From Tretioscincus oriximinensis (lineage: Eukaryota; Chordata; Lepidosauria; Squamata; Gymnophthalmidae): a DNA stretch of 64,000 nucleotides. Every line of letters begins with the position of its first letter. Position 1 is the first letter of the stretch. A model generated the notes under the pieces. That model had not been told where the DNA came from, did no database searches, and was given only the letters and a program-made list of their open reading frames with translations. Of this stretch, positions 25,188 through 37,598 are shown piece by piece. The stretch lies in the NCBI GenBank assembly GCA_022410635.1, contig JAJVDF010000045.1:2438954-2502953 (forward strand), in the 5' to 3' direction. Made by a program: the position numbers and the translations under genes.

Positions 25188-25345
25188 TGAATTTCATTCA
25201 ACACCGCGTGCTTCTCCATGTGATTAGTAATTTTGTTTTAATTATGGTTTCTAACTCTTTACCTAGAACTGATGTTAAACTGCCTGGTCTATCATTTCCG
25301 GGATCACTCTGGGATCCTCTTTTAAAGATTGTTCCACTGATGCAC
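25188..25345 (-). mobile_element. CR1 reverse transcriptase fragment A
   Basis: Minus-strand translation gives SDPGNDRPGSLTSVLGKELE, the CR1 block around GNYRPVSLTSV, diverged. It covers the same segment of CR1 as fragment B 390 bp away, so there were two insertions or a local duplication. Confidence 0.75.
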
Positions 25346-25493
25346 GAAGATAATAGAATACTGAACCTACATCTAAGCAAATTAAAATGTATGTCAACTG
25401 TGCTGAGAATTCAAGATACTCTGAGAGCATCATCTAGGATATGATCACAAGGCTTATTTGGGGCAACTATTTCTAAAGGGAGGCAGCTACATT

Positions 25494-25870
25494 AGAACAT
25501 AAGAAGAGCCATACTGGATCAGGCCACAGCCCATCAAGTCCAGCATTCTGTCTTACACAGAAGTCCACCAGATGCACTTGAGCAGCAATGTGTGCTTCTC
25601 CATGTGTTTAGTAATTTTGTCTTTAATTATGGATTCCAACACTTTACCTGGAACTGATTTTAAACTGACGGGTCTATAATTTCCGGGATCACCCCAGGAT
25701 CCTTTTTTGAAGATTGGTGTTACATTAGCTACCCTCCAATCTACTGGTACTATGCCTGATCTTAAGGAAAGATTAAATATTTTGGTTAGAAGTTCAGCAA
25801 TTTCACATTTGAGTTCTTTAAGAATTCTTGGGTTAATGCCATCTGGCCCTGGGGATTTATAAAAGACTAA
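25494..25870 (-). mobile_element. CR1 fragment B, RT plus 3' tail, internally deleted
   Basis: On the minus strand it reads KSPGPDGINPRILKELK, then VDWRVANVTPIFKKG, then DPGNYRPVSL, all classic CR1 reverse transcriptase motifs. At about 25578 it jumps directly to the 3' tail (25494-25577), so the C-terminal part of ORF2 is deleted. Confidence 0.85.
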
Positions 25871-26184
25871 AAGACTATATATCCTAATACAGGGTTCAGG
25901 TTTGCCATCTACATGCTAGTGCAGACTACAATAGCCCCCTTGCAAGGCCTGCCATAGCCTTCACCAGCATGTGGATAGCAGGTTTTCATTCTAGGATACA
26001 ATTCAGAATAAGCTCCAGTGCAGACAGGACCAAAGAACAAGAATGCTTTCAGTAAGCTCTCATATCACTCTGCTGATAATGGTTGTTATGATGTGCAGCA
26101 GCATGGTTAAAGATGTACAGGATGCAGTGTACTTCATTCAGAGAGCTACTTTTTGAATCACTGCTCTGCTTTGTATATTGGTGA

Positions 26185-26779
26185 TAGGGTTGCCGTATTT
26201 TGACAGTCCAAAACCGGGACGGGGTGGGGTGAGGGTGCGTGCACATGCACATGTGCACACACGGACGCTTGTGGTGAGACAGGCAGAACCTCTCTTCTGC
26301 CTGTCTCACCACAAGCATCCGTGTGTGCGNGCATGTGTGTGCATAGCTGCTCCTATGCTGGAGGCGGGGTTTCACNCCTGCTGTCAAGCAAAGCGCACCA
26401 ACTCGCCTCCAGCACAGGAAAAACGCTTGGGTTTCTGACAGGAGAACAGAGCTGTTCTCCTGTCAAAACCCCAGGCATTTTTGCTCTGCTGGTGGCGAGT
26501 TGGCTTTGCCTGACAGCAGGCNGGCAAAACCCCGCCTCCAACATTGGAGCAGCTACGGCACACTCCAAGGTTCTATCCAGGACCCCGGAAAGCATTGCTC
26601 GGGCTGCAGCTGTCGGCTCTGATGGCTCCTTTTCCTTTAAATTCCTGCATTTTTATATTCCCTGATGCAGCATCAGGGAATGTAAAAATTTGGGATTTTA
26701 TCTTAAAACCCGGAGGGAACTATATTTTAGTCCCCTAAACTGGGATTGTCCTGCCTACCCGGGACGTATGGCAACCCTA
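26185..26779. mobile_element. Non-autonomous hAT element (MITE), copy 2, full length
   Basis: The 595-bp element begins TAGGGTTGCCGTATTTTG and ends in GGCAACCCTA, flanked by ATTGGTGA (26177-26184) and ATTGGTGG (26780-26787). That is an 8-bp duplication with one mismatch. It contains a strong hairpin (26241-26342) absent from copy 1. The CpG-rich interior carries four Ns. Open frames in it are not genes. Confidence 0.85.
26241..26342. repeat. Long hairpin inside hAT copy 2
   Basis: Arms 26241-26288 and 26295-26342 pair imperfectly over 48 bp around the loop CCTCTC. The inner core CTTGTGGTGAGACAGGCAGA is perfectly matched. The same hairpin lies in copy 3 (about 51511-51600). Confidence 0.8.
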
Positions 26780-28006
26780 ATTGGTGGGGAATTGTTATTT
26801 GTGCCATAATACCTTTTGGTTCTGTGTAACATTTTTTTTGTATTGCTTAAATCACTTGCTACATTTTCAAAAACAAAGTNCTGTACTTTATATAGTTAAT
26901 CTAAGAAAGAAAATAATACAGGAAAGTAGGGAAGAGAGACAAGTGCCTCTCACAGTATAATGGAGAAATTAATTTCTAAACTAAAAAACTTAATTACTGC
27001 AAGATAGAATGGCTTCGCTTACAGAAGATGTGAGAAAATTAGGAATATGTGTGATTTTATTATTATACTAAAGGCTTAGGTTTTCTTCATGCTATGGGTA
27101 CGTAACAAGCACGGATAATTGTCAATAAAGAGGACTGTTGCATGATTTTAAAATAATTTGCTGAAACTGCTTCCTCTGTGCATGATAAATATTTGACCAA
27201 ATTATTTCTCCCTATTTTGAATATAAATCAATTTAAAAAATCAGTAATAAATNGTTTTGCTTTTTCACCTTGTTAAATGCACTGTATTGGGCTGTAAGGT
27301 GGTGGTGGTGGTTGTAGAACTCTACGTAGTCGTTCAAAGTTATAGTCAAATTCAATTTTCACTTAATGCAGCTAACACCACTTTTGTCTCTGGAGAAACA
27401 AAGGGCTGAAAAACTGGATCACATCCAGACAGAAGTCAAAACCTATATTACTTAGAACTTTTCTGTAGAAAGCTTCAATTGAATAATTGATTGTTGCTTA
27501 GATAGCTGGTCTGACTGGTGAGTTAGGCTGAAGCTGCATACAATAAACATNCATACACAAGATATACTGCAGCACTGTGTGCCTCGTTTGGGACTGTTAT
27601 GGTTGGCATGTCCGGTATGCATGTTTAATCATGACTACTAACTTTACCAATCAGGAGCTTCCTCAATCAGTATTGTCATTCTTGTTGANTAGTTATTCAA
27701 TCATGTCTGACGCTTCATCACCCAATGAAACATAGCATACCAGGTCCTTCTACCTTCCATGGCCTCCCAAGGTCTGGCCAAATTAATGTTTGTTGCTTCC
27801 ATGATACTATCTCATTCTCTGTCATTTTCTCTTCTTGCCTTCAGTCTTTTCTAGTATTAGGGTCTTTGCAAATGAATCCTGCCTTTTCATTACATGACTA
27901 AAGTAATTTTAGCTTTAGTTTTGCTATTTGTCCTTCTAATGGACAGTCAGGGTTGATTTCCATCAGTATTGACTGATTATAGGCCTCATCTCCATTCAGG
28001 ATATTT

Positions 28007-28083
28007 AATCATAGAATCATAGAGTTGGAAGGTACCTCCAGGGTCAGCAGGTCTAACCCCTTGCTCAATGCAACCTTTGTTTG
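28007..28083 (-). mobile_element. CR1 3' end, ATCATAGA subfamily
   Basis: AATCATAGAATCATAGAGTT followed by GGAAGGTACC is the inverse of the classic CR1 3' terminus with its octamer repeats. It is truncated soon after. Confidence 0.85.
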
Positions 28084-28291
28084 AAACCTTTTAGCGAAGT
28101 AATGGTGGTTTACCACCCTTACCTTAGTGAATTGGCAGCAACATCATGTAGAATTCACCCCATTTACTCACAGAAAATCAGCCACCCACTCGGTAAAAAG
28201 GCCTTTTGCTCCTTTTTTCTATCTACTCATAGACTTCTCCATAATACAAAAGAACGTTTCACTGGGTCTTCCTCACATGAATATGCTAAAT

Positions 28292-28358
28292 CTCGCAAGA
28301 CTTTAAGGCTAGCTGTAATAAGTTCAGCATGCTCGCAGAGAATACTGGTAATTGTAGT
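28292..28358 (-). repeat. Repeat with inverted ZNF143/THAP11-like motif
   Basis: CGCAGAGAATACTGGTAATT then GTAGT is the inverse of the motif at 5913. It differs from it at three positions. Confidence 0.45.
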
Positions 28359-30445
28359 AAGACAAGTGACTTCTGGGCCTTCTGATGTCACGAAAATACC
28401 AGGACAGAGGAAAATGTGAGGAAGACTAGAGGTGAGTGGAGATGTACTTGTGAATGTGTTATAGCAGATTTAAACTTGTAAGTAGGGAGGGACCCTTGAT
28501 CGCCTTTCAGTGCAAGGACATTTAAGGGTCTCCTCCAGCACTGCAATTCAAAAGCATCAATTCTTTGGCGCTTAGCCTTCCTTCTGGTCGAGCTCTTGCA
28601 GCCATTCATTATACTGGGAAAAGCTGTAACTATACAGAACTTCGTTGGCAAGATGATATCTGTGTTCTTTAGCACATTATTTAGTGCCTCCTAACTTTCC
28701 TCCCATACAACAGACTTATTTTAGTTTCATGGCTGCAGTCATTATCTGCAGTGATCTTCAAGGCCAAACAAATCCAATCTGACTCTGCTTCCATTTTTCA
28801 TCCTTTATCAGAATTGTATACCATCCAGAGCAAGCAGAGCATTTTACTGGACAAGAAGGTTTCACATACATGCAGATCTATGCTGCCTAGAACCCTGCCC
28901 CATGGGTCTTTAAGCAGAAGCAAAACAATGCTGAAAGGGCCTTATTTCATATTATTATCTAGATGAGGCATCTGTCTTCCATACCCAACATGCAAGTGGC
29001 AGTCCCTACTCTAGGATTCAATTCAGAATAAGTGTCAAGGTCTTCCCTGTGCTGCTATGTGTCTGTATACTGCAACATTCTGAGATGCTTTTAAAAATTA
29101 CCACACACTTCTGCTGAGGTATAAACAATGCCTAAAATAAAAACATTGCTAATATTTCACAGAACAAAGCACAGTTCTGTGAAATCAGAAAAACTTTCTT
29201 TGTCAAGCATACATATAATAAGCCTGTCAATTTTCACAGTACGATGCGCATTACAGATGGACCTCTCTGGCATTTTTTAAACCACATCTATCCTTTAATT
29301 CTAAAGACATGGTTACAATCCCACCTTTCTGCTTTCCAATAGGATCTTCCTTATCCCCAAATCACATCTGTCTTGTGTTTCTCTCAGCTTTGTCAGGTGG
29401 ATCAGTNCTCCCCAGGGCCTGCTCCAGCTGAAGTATTTTAATTTGACTAAACACCTGATTTATTTTATCTCTCCGATGAGAAAGGCAGTTTGTCTTAATA
29501 GAGCCTGTCAGCCCACAGTCCTATTCAGAGCAATTTACAGGCAGCCAGGGACACTGAGAGAGAAGAGAGCTATGATTCTGCTTTTTATCCTCCTCCAGAA
29601 AGCACCTAAAAGCAGCTATTCATGGCTACTGCATGTGGCATTTTAGAACTGAATTAGCTTTTTATTCAAGTAACTACACTTGTTGTGAATAGCTGATCTG
29701 TAAAATTGCCACATTCACTACTGATTTTATTAACCTTTGGCTCCATCACAAAATGGTCTTCAGTTAGGAAGGACCTTTAAATTTGACATAGTTTTTTTCT
29801 AGGAGACCTTTTATTTTAGTGGCTTCAGAGTCTCTGAATTTAATCCATTGACTCCTCTATCAATTATATTCAAAATTTTAGGTCTCAGAGGATCACTTTA
29901 AAAACTGAAGGTACTTACAGTTCCTTCACAGAAAACAAAATAGAATACGATGTGAAGCATTATCGGAAGATGAATATTAATAAATTCAACTTAGCTTCAT
30001 TGTAGTTTCTTAGTTTTACTATCTGTATATTCCATTGGTTCAGGAATTTTATGTACTACATCTGTGCAGAAACACAGGAATTTAGTGTTTTTATTTCAAG
30101 TTTAGAAAGGCAATATTTTAAAAGGAATAGGAGAGGTCGTCTGGAACTCAGACTGCAATGTCTTCATCTTTGAAAGATGGCAATTAAGATGTGCTTTAAC
30201 TAAAGTATATATAATCATGCACGATGTGGAAAAGTTGTAGTGAAATCACATTATGCTCGAACCAGAGGGTGTTCTATGAAAATGATGGGCAGCATAGTTA
30301 GGAATGGCAAATAAAAGGGTGTTTTTTTTTCATCTAGAGGGCTTCTGGTCCATAAAAATTACTATCAGAAAACATAGGCCCGATTCCCACACCTGATATA
30401 CAGCACTTTGGAAGTGATTTTACTTTCAGTCTGCCTCATGAAAAC
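28359..30445. other. Intron without recognisable content
   Basis: No gene recognised. A half-copy of the palindromic TCCACACTGGG-type MITE may lie near 29010-29055. Confidence 0.4.
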
Positions 30446-30589
30446 ATAAGCCCGCCAGACTTTCAATCCAGTGTGCCATGGGCTCTAAAGCTCTTTATAG
30501 AAGAATAAAATGCCACTGCAGTCCGGGAAAGGCTGCCTCAGAGCTTCAGCATTCAAATTGTAAAATGCTGATTGTCTTTCGGCTAGGAG

Positions 30590-30720
30590 AGAATTCTTGG
30601 GAATTGTATGCAGGCTTGCAGGGAATGTTGAGGATTATAATCTGATAAACGCAGGACTGCTATGGCAATCATGTCACATGATATGTCCCAGAAAGCATTG
30701 CTGCACCCANAGCATTCTCT
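30590..30720 (-). repeat. Dispersed repeat, inverse relative of 5886-5985
   Basis: On the minus strand CTGCAAGCCTGCATACAATT matches the middle of the 5886 block, with diverged copies of the ACTACAATTCCCAG-type motif on both sides. GACTTTCAATC (about 30452) and GATTGAAAG (about 30741) may be the inverted ends of the element. Confidence 0.45.
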
Positions 30721-30811
30721 GTTAGCAACAAGTTGTAGCAGATTGAAAGCCTTAAAATAATTTGGGTGCAAATTATTGTGGGGATTTGCCCATAGTAACT
30801 TACAACACATA

Positions 30812-31070
30812 AGAGCCAGTTTGGTGTAATGGTTAGAGTGTCGGACTCTCAGCTGGTAATTTCCCGGTTTGATTCCCCACTCCTCCATGAAAGCCAACTG
30901 GGTGACTTTGGGCCAGTCACAGTTCTTTAGAACTCTTTCAATCCCACCTACTTCCCAATGTGTCTGTTGTGAAGAAAGCAACAAAAGCTATGTGCACCAC
31001 CCTATGGTTGGCTGCCCAGAGACCTCTGGGTATAGGGNGGGATATAAGTACAAATAAATAAATAAATAAA
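30812..31070 (+). mobile_element. tRNA-derived SINE
   Basis: It starts AGAGCCAGTTTGGTGTAATG (box A), has box B GGTTTGATTCCCC, the body GGCCAGTCACAGTTCTTTAG, and the tail GGGATATAAGTAC then AAATA repeats. It is the only plus-strand member of this family in the window and lies opposite in orientation to the copy at 40206. Confidence 0.88.
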
Positions 31071-31144
31071 GAATTTTAAAAGCCATTTCCAAGCAATCCA
31101 TAGCAGGTGAACATCTTACATTTGTCTTCTGTTTGAAAAAATGT

Positions 31145-31210
31145 GAGATTGGATGCTGGACTTGAAAGGGGTTATGCCCTGATCCAGCAGGAATCTTCTT
31201 ATGTGTTTTA
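31145..31210 (+). mobile_element. CR1 3' tail
   Basis: GATGCTGGACTTGAAAGGGG, then CCCTGATCCAGCAGGAATC, then TTCTTATGT, matches the CR1 tails in plus orientation. It abuts an inverted CR1 tail at 31244. Confidence 0.65.
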
Positions 31211-31243
31211 TCTATTTTGCAGCAGAAATGCACCAACCAGAAC

Positions 31244-31490
31244 ATGAACATAAGAACAGCCATACTGGATCGGGCCAGAGCCCATCTAGTCCAACATTCT
31301 GTCTCATGTAGAGGCCAACCAGATGCACCTGGGCAGTCCGAACAGAGGAAAGCAAAATATTCATCTGTTCATGACTCCCTGCAAATGGCATTTCAGAGTA
31401 CTGCCTGTTGCTCCATCCCAGAGGCAGCATCCAGACAACCATTCTAGATCAATCTATATAGGAGTTCTTCAGTATTCATTAGGATCAGGC
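31244..31490 (-). mobile_element. CR1 3' region
   Basis: It starts AACATAAGAACAGCCATACT and continues through CCATCTAGTCCAACATTCTG into further 3' UTR. Together with 31145-31210 it forms a tail-to-tail pair. Confidence 0.75.
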
Positions 31491-34040
31491 TGGAAAGCAA
31501 CTCAGGAATTTAAAGTTAACAAACTCCTATTCCAAGTTTTGGGGAGCATCTTTAGACACAACCCTACTTTAACCTACCTTTCTGTTTAATGGAAGTGGTT
31601 CCAAACAGGGTTTGAATACCCATCTTGCTGAAATATGCCCCATATACAACTAGTGACCTAATCCAAAAGGAAACACTAACAGCATCATTGAAGATCTCTA
31701 CTTCCCTCATTGCAGATCTCAAGAGCACATACAGATTTGGTCCAGGGTTACCAAAGAAAAATAGGACAAGACAGTTGCAACTTTAATGAATATGGAAAAG
31801 AGGGATTTTCATCAGTTGCTATAGGCATTATAAGCTGTAGCTGATGAAAATTCTTCTTTTCTATATCCACTGAAACTACAAAACCTCTATCCTTTTTTGT
31901 GGTAACCCTAGGTTGGGCAAAAGTCTAAGTAGGCAGGAGGTATGTAAGGAATTTTTAGTCAAGTTTGTTTAAAAAGAAAAAAAATGCCAGTAGTTTATTT
32001 AAGAACCTTGTCAGATTTATATAATTATATAATTAAATATTATCAACTTTTCTTGTTGATTTACAAATGCCTACAGATATGTTTTCACACAGAAATGAAA
32101 CTTTCATCTTGTTATTGTTTTTAAATACTATAAAAGCTTTAGTATAAATGCTTTAGAGAACAGATTGTTTATATAAAAACAGGGGAAAAGGCAACTTTAA
32201 CAATACTAAACATAGATCTCTGTTTCAAAATACTATACATTTGACAGAAGCAAATTTACAAGCAAACATTTGAAAAGAGCAGTGTTGCATTGATCAATAT
32301 TAAAAGAAATCATTTCTTGTATATATTTATTATGTGTTATTTATATGTATATCACACATACCCTTCCATATGTGCACTTATATATACATATAAGCAGAGC
32401 AGCATAGAATAGTTATTGTAAAATATATTTGATTTTACAAGTTCAAAGATAAAACCTGGGTCAACTATTCTGTCTAATTCTGTAGGCGCCAGCAAACATC
32501 AGATAGACTAAGGCGTTTCATCTTCACAGGCCTCGGCCAGCCATTTAGCATTTACCTTGTTTGATTGGATCCCTTCTTTAAATGCCACAAAAACAGGGCA
32601 ACATACAGTGAGGATTTTAAAAAAAGAAAAAGCACAGAAGAAAGTAACAATCAAATGGATGAAGACCTCTAAGATAAAAGTCGCTTTGTGTTGTTTGTCT
32701 GTGGAGCCACNCTCCCCGTATACAGACAGCTAATTTGAGTTTTAACTTCAACCGCAGTTTAAAAAGCTTTCCATTCTGAAGAGCCCCCAAGTGCGCATTA
32801 AAGATAAAGGATTTCAGCAGAGAGTAGCCACAAAAGCTTCTATTATCTTATCAGACTTTGGTTACAAAAGCTGAACCTATATGACTAAGTTCTAAATGAG
32901 TTTTTCTGTTTTTTCTTATTGTTCTTATTTGAAAGATAGAGATTGGCAAAGACAAGAAAAATACTGTAATTCTTTCATTCTTTTATATGGGTGCTACTCC
33001 TGAGGCACCCATATGCTATTGTCCAGGCCTTGGCTAATTAAAAAAAATGGTCTAAATGCTCCAATTGTGTTTTCTAGCATCCACTGCAAACATGTCTTGC
33101 ATGCAGAGTGGCTCCAGACTAAATGTCCCAGCTTCTCTCAAAAGCAGCAAAAACTAAATGGGTTCTACAAATCAAAAGGAAATGTATATATTTCCCTTCA
33201 GTTTGTTTAGTTTCATACTGCATAGGAATTATTTCCCTAGATATTTTCAAGAAAACCGTGTTTTAAAATCCACAATTTGCATCAATAGTAATTCAGACAC
33301 TGCCAATCCTGTACATTTAGCTGCAATATATTTCTATCCTGCCTTATACATGAATATATCAAGGCAGGACAAAATAAAATCACTATAAAATAGATAAGAT
33401 CAAAGGAAGGAAGGCACTACAATACCTGCATTCCCTTGTAATATTTTTAAACATGATAACAACTTTTAAAAAAATGTCAATGAATACCTTGTACTATTAA
33501 ATGGCTATATTGTATGGAAATAATCCAAGGTTAGTAACTGATAGATTGATGAGGCATTTAAGAATAAAGGTCACACATAGGTTAGTGAAATTTGTCCTAC
33601 TAATAGCAGAAGAATTTCATCAGTAGCCCTTATAGCTAATGATCTCCTGAAAGGATAGACGAGTTGGAAATTTACCTATCTGGGATTAATAAAATACAAT
33701 ACACCTTCAGCACAACACTGCTTATCTACTAGTAATCCAGGCCATGGTCTTCTTGGGCAAGATTATGCTGTAGCACCAATGGAGCATATCAATAGTGGGT
33801 AGGAACTCATGGATCTGCACTATCATTCACTTCTTGCTTCTGGATTTCAGGTAAGTGCAAAAAAGGCCAAAGTGATAGCCTTGCATGTCTTATGATCATG
33901 TTATCTAAAGGTAACATAATCTTCTTGTACTACTCATTTCATGATTATAGCCAACAATGAAGTTTGTCTAAGAGTTATTTTTCCTTGGAAACCCATCTGA
34001 AAAGAGATGTTTCACCAATCCACCTATAGCTCCTGGACAG
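31491..34040. other. Intron without recognisable content
   Basis: AT-rich, no gene or repeat assigned. Confidence 0.45.
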
Positions 34041-34061
34041 GTAATGAGCAACAATAGTCAT

Positions 34062-34183
34062 CTGAAGAAGTAGACGTGTCTACGAAAGCTTATACCACCC
34101 ACTTTTCACCTGTTAGTCTCAAAGTGCTACTAGCCCCTTTGCTGGACTTTCTACTAGTCTAACACGGCTATTTCTCTGAAATT
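34062..34183 (+). mobile_element. Penelope-like short copy with 12-bp target duplication
   Basis: The 122-bp copy starts at the CTGAAGA box and ends CTCTGAAATT. AACAATAGTCAT flanks it on both sides (34050-34061 and 34184-34195). A 12-bp duplication fits target-primed retrotransposition and not a DNA-transposon family with fixed short duplications. The hammerhead-like boxes CTGAAGA, stem II GTAGA/TCTAC and GAAA are intact (34062-34087), but the stem I partner strand upstream is absent. Confidence 0.65.
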
Positions 34184-35085
34184 AACAATAGTCATGTTTA
34201 GAAAGAAACCTAAGCCTGCGCTCACTACATAATGGAGATGCAGCCAAATCTACATACTATCTGAAAACAAGTGTTCAAGGATCAGGGCTTCTCAGTGGCA
34301 GATTTCCATTTGTAGAAATCATTCAACTCAGGATCTTGCCTGGTACCTAAGACACATTTTTCATGCTCCAAATAATACCTTTTCTCTCTACTAAGTATAG
34401 AAAAGTTCAATCTAATACACCATTCTTTACTTACAAGGCAGATGAGTCTTAGGAAATTCTAATGTATTTAGAATGTTTATCTGACACCCCATAAAAAAGA
34501 AATCATCAGCTACGGATACAAAAGTCATCTTAGATTTAATTTTGAACTGTTATTGGTTTTTACAGGGAAACCGTGCACAATGAAATACATCAATGAGCCT
34601 GATGATTTATGCTTGTACCACACTGTTCTTTGCATAGCTGTCCTTTCCAGTTTGTTTTACACTCTTCCATGCCTTCATAATCATCAGTCATTAGTATATA
34701 TTTTCAGAAATGTCCTAATTATAAATGTATGATAACCATATGATAGTGTTGCAAGATTTATATACTTTAAGGATATATGTTAATCTGGATGCTAATTACA
34801 TGACGATCTTTCATGTCTTAAAAATACAAACACATATATCAATGAAAACTTGTATTTGCCTCTGAAAAATTTTTTAAATTGCCTCTGGTTATAAGTAATG
34901 AAGAGACAGCATTTTATTGCAGAGGAAAAGCATTTGCATACCCTGTCTATCATAAAAATGGTACGGGAGAAACTTATAAGTTCCATTACAGGAGACATAT
35001 CAGTAAAAATAAATATTTTTATATTTATTACTGCGATTTTCTACCATAAAAGTTACAGAATTTAGCAAAAAAGGGTAACAATAGT

Positions 35086-35212
35086 TTGAAAAAAAGAGAA
35101 AAAGTAAAGTAGAAGAAGTAGAAGAAGGAAGGAAGAAGAAGGAAGAAAAAAGAACTGGGTTTTCATACCCTGCTCTTCTCACCTGAAGGGACTCAGAGCA
35201 CTTACAAGCTAT
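35086..35212 (-). mobile_element. SINE 3'-tail fragment with GAA-rich tract
   Basis: AGAACTGGGTTTTCATACCC, then GAAGGGACTCAGAGC, is the inverse of the SINE tail seen at 58340-58402. The adjoining GAAGAAG tract is its terminal repeat. Confidence 0.6.
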
Positions 35213-36140
35213 TTTTTGCATGAAAGCTCACATTCTATATTCTCCACCACACTGTGATGGTATCATTAATCTACTTGCAATGTCTTGATAAAGTCCTATC
35301 AAACACATACTTTAAACTGTCCTCAATCTTGAAGTGCTGAACTGAAACCAAGTGTGTGTTATTTAGTCCAATTTCTCAAGAGCGAACATAGTTTAAAAAG
35401 CAGATAAAGCCACATAAAGATTTGAAAAAGTATTACGATAATTTCCAATTTTGCTTTTGGGAGTTATCAGTATGATCCTAATTTTATCTCATTAACACTA
35501 TAATAATTTCATGTCTTTTAACAAATCAAAGTAAATTAAACTTCAAATTCCAAAATCTAGAATATATTATTTAATNTCCTTTTCACCACAGAAAATCTGT
35601 AATGCTTAATGAAGAGAGCTAATGTTTTTTCCTTAATCAAATATATAAGCCTATCTATTTCTTCTAAACGTATCAATCTCACCAACCAATACTACATGGT
35701 GACTAAAGTTGAGCTTTTCCACTCCTGTGCATGTACAGGTTTTATGGACATATTTTACTGTTACTCTTTTCTAATGTCATATGCATATTTACCATCACAA
35801 TATGTACAATTGACTTCATTTTTTTCTTGTTCTTCCATATGACGACCACATTTTTGGGGCAACAAATAATTATTATAGCATAAAATTACACCGTTAATAT
35901 CAAGAAAAAGGCACAGAGTAACTGAAATCTTCAATGAAACCCATGGAAAGCACAATTGTATTAGGATTTAAAGAAATTCACAAAAGTAGTTATGTCTATG
36001 ATGCAAATCCCTAGGCCATTTCTAGATTATATCCCAGAACAGGGGTCTACCATTCTCATGCTGGTACAAAATGTTGGGGAAGATGTTCAACTTAATGAAT
36101 CCCAAGAATTGGTGAGAAGATCTCCTTATGGAACCTTTCC

Positions 36141-36245
36141 TCTATTCAGACTGCCCAGGTGCATCTGGTGGGCCTCTGTGTGAGACAGAATGCTGGACTA
36201 GATGGGCTGTGGCCTGATCCAGTATGGCTCTTCTGATGTTCTTAA
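36141..36245 (+). mobile_element. CR1 3' tail
   Basis: GACTGCCCAGGTGCATCTGG, then GGACTAGATGGGCTGTGG, then CTTCTGATGTTC, is a plus-oriented CR1 terminus. Confidence 0.75.
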
Positions 36246-36517
36246 CCTCTCCCTGGGTGAAATAATCTCCAACAGCCTAATGCTGAATTTCTCAACAAAA
36301 CCAACCAGTGACAGTATCCCTCTGATTCAAGTCATTGATCCAAATACGTTTTTGGCAATATAAGCATAAGCCAACAGCACTCTATCAATCGCCAGTAGTT
36401 AAAATGTTAACCCTTGATGCTAATACTTTCCCTTGTTTAATCTGTTTAATTGAGGCAGATTAAATCTTTCTATGTGCATTCAGTAATACTGTGCCATTGT
36501 ACTAATAAATTCGGGGG

Positions 36518-36546
36518 NNNNNNNNNNNNNNNNNNNNNNNNNNNNN
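36518..36546. other. Assembly gap, run of 29 N
   Basis: The N run follows GGGGG and precedes an AATAAATAAA tract, so low-complexity sequence probably caused the break. Confidence 0.95.
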
Positions 36547-37590
36547 AATAAATAAATTCTGCCCTATATTAATATTTTCCTAAAATATAAAACAAAAAGA
36601 GGAGATAAATTTATCTAATTTAGAGCTTGATATCCTAGAAAGACAGACATCTTGTTTGTCTACCAGATTAACTGGCAGTGCTGGATATTTCCATGGCTGA
36701 GGCAAGAAGGACAAAATAAAGGGTATACTTGATACAGCTCATTTCAGCTGTGGGGAACATAATGAGGTCACTGACAAACCAGTCAGACCTGAAGAGAAGA
36801 CGTTTGGCTCAATGCAGTTTGTATCCATGTGCCATCTTCCTTTTCTCTCCAAGTTTGAACATGCAGTTGAATAATGCAAAAACAGCCCCTGTACATTCCT
36901 AATACGTAAGCAATGGCAGCAGTAGAAGATGGTGGCTTGATCTCTATGGGTCAGCAACAATTAGTATGCTTAGTTCTACTTGTCAAAAGCAGTGAATGAA
37001 ACCTAGTCTGCTTTTCATTTGCACGTTTTCACAACAGACTTTCCCATGCTGCAGACAGCTCTCACCATCTCCGTTTGATTCACTTCATTCAGACATCACT
37101 GGTTGGTATTTGATTTCATTTGAAGTCGCATAGATGACATTTGTGGTTTAAATGGTTTTACACATCGTAAAATACCAAGCTTAGATCCTAACTTTCAGCT
37201 GAAGACAAGCATCTTCCATTCATGAAAAGAGAATTGAGGTTAGGGAAAAACCTTTTCATGAGTGCAACCAACTTTCCAAAAATGTTAAATGCATTTTATT
37301 CACAGACACAAACATGAGAAGCATAGCTCTTGATCAATCAATTGCAGTAAAAAGGTTAAATAATAAATAAATGTATTTCAATATCCACCTTTCATTTTAT
37401 ATTAAATCTATGAAGAAGACAAAGTCACCTATAAACTGACTCATAGTCATGTTCTTCATCATAAATACTGCTAAATACTGCTAACAAGCCATGTATCGTC
37501 CCAAAATTTGAAGAGGATAAAATTATACCAGAAGTTCTCCAAACACATTACCAACTTCAGTTAGCAGGAAGGAGCACACTTCAAATCTAA
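36547..37590. other. Intron without recognisable content
   Basis: AT-rich, nothing assigned. Confidence 0.45.
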
Positions 37591-37598
37591 CCACCACC

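Noticed and set aside
26049..26738. Cluster of His/Cys/Thr-rich frames
   Set aside because: CpG and CA/GT-rich interior and hairpin of hAT MITE copy 2; the same happens at 51343-51728.
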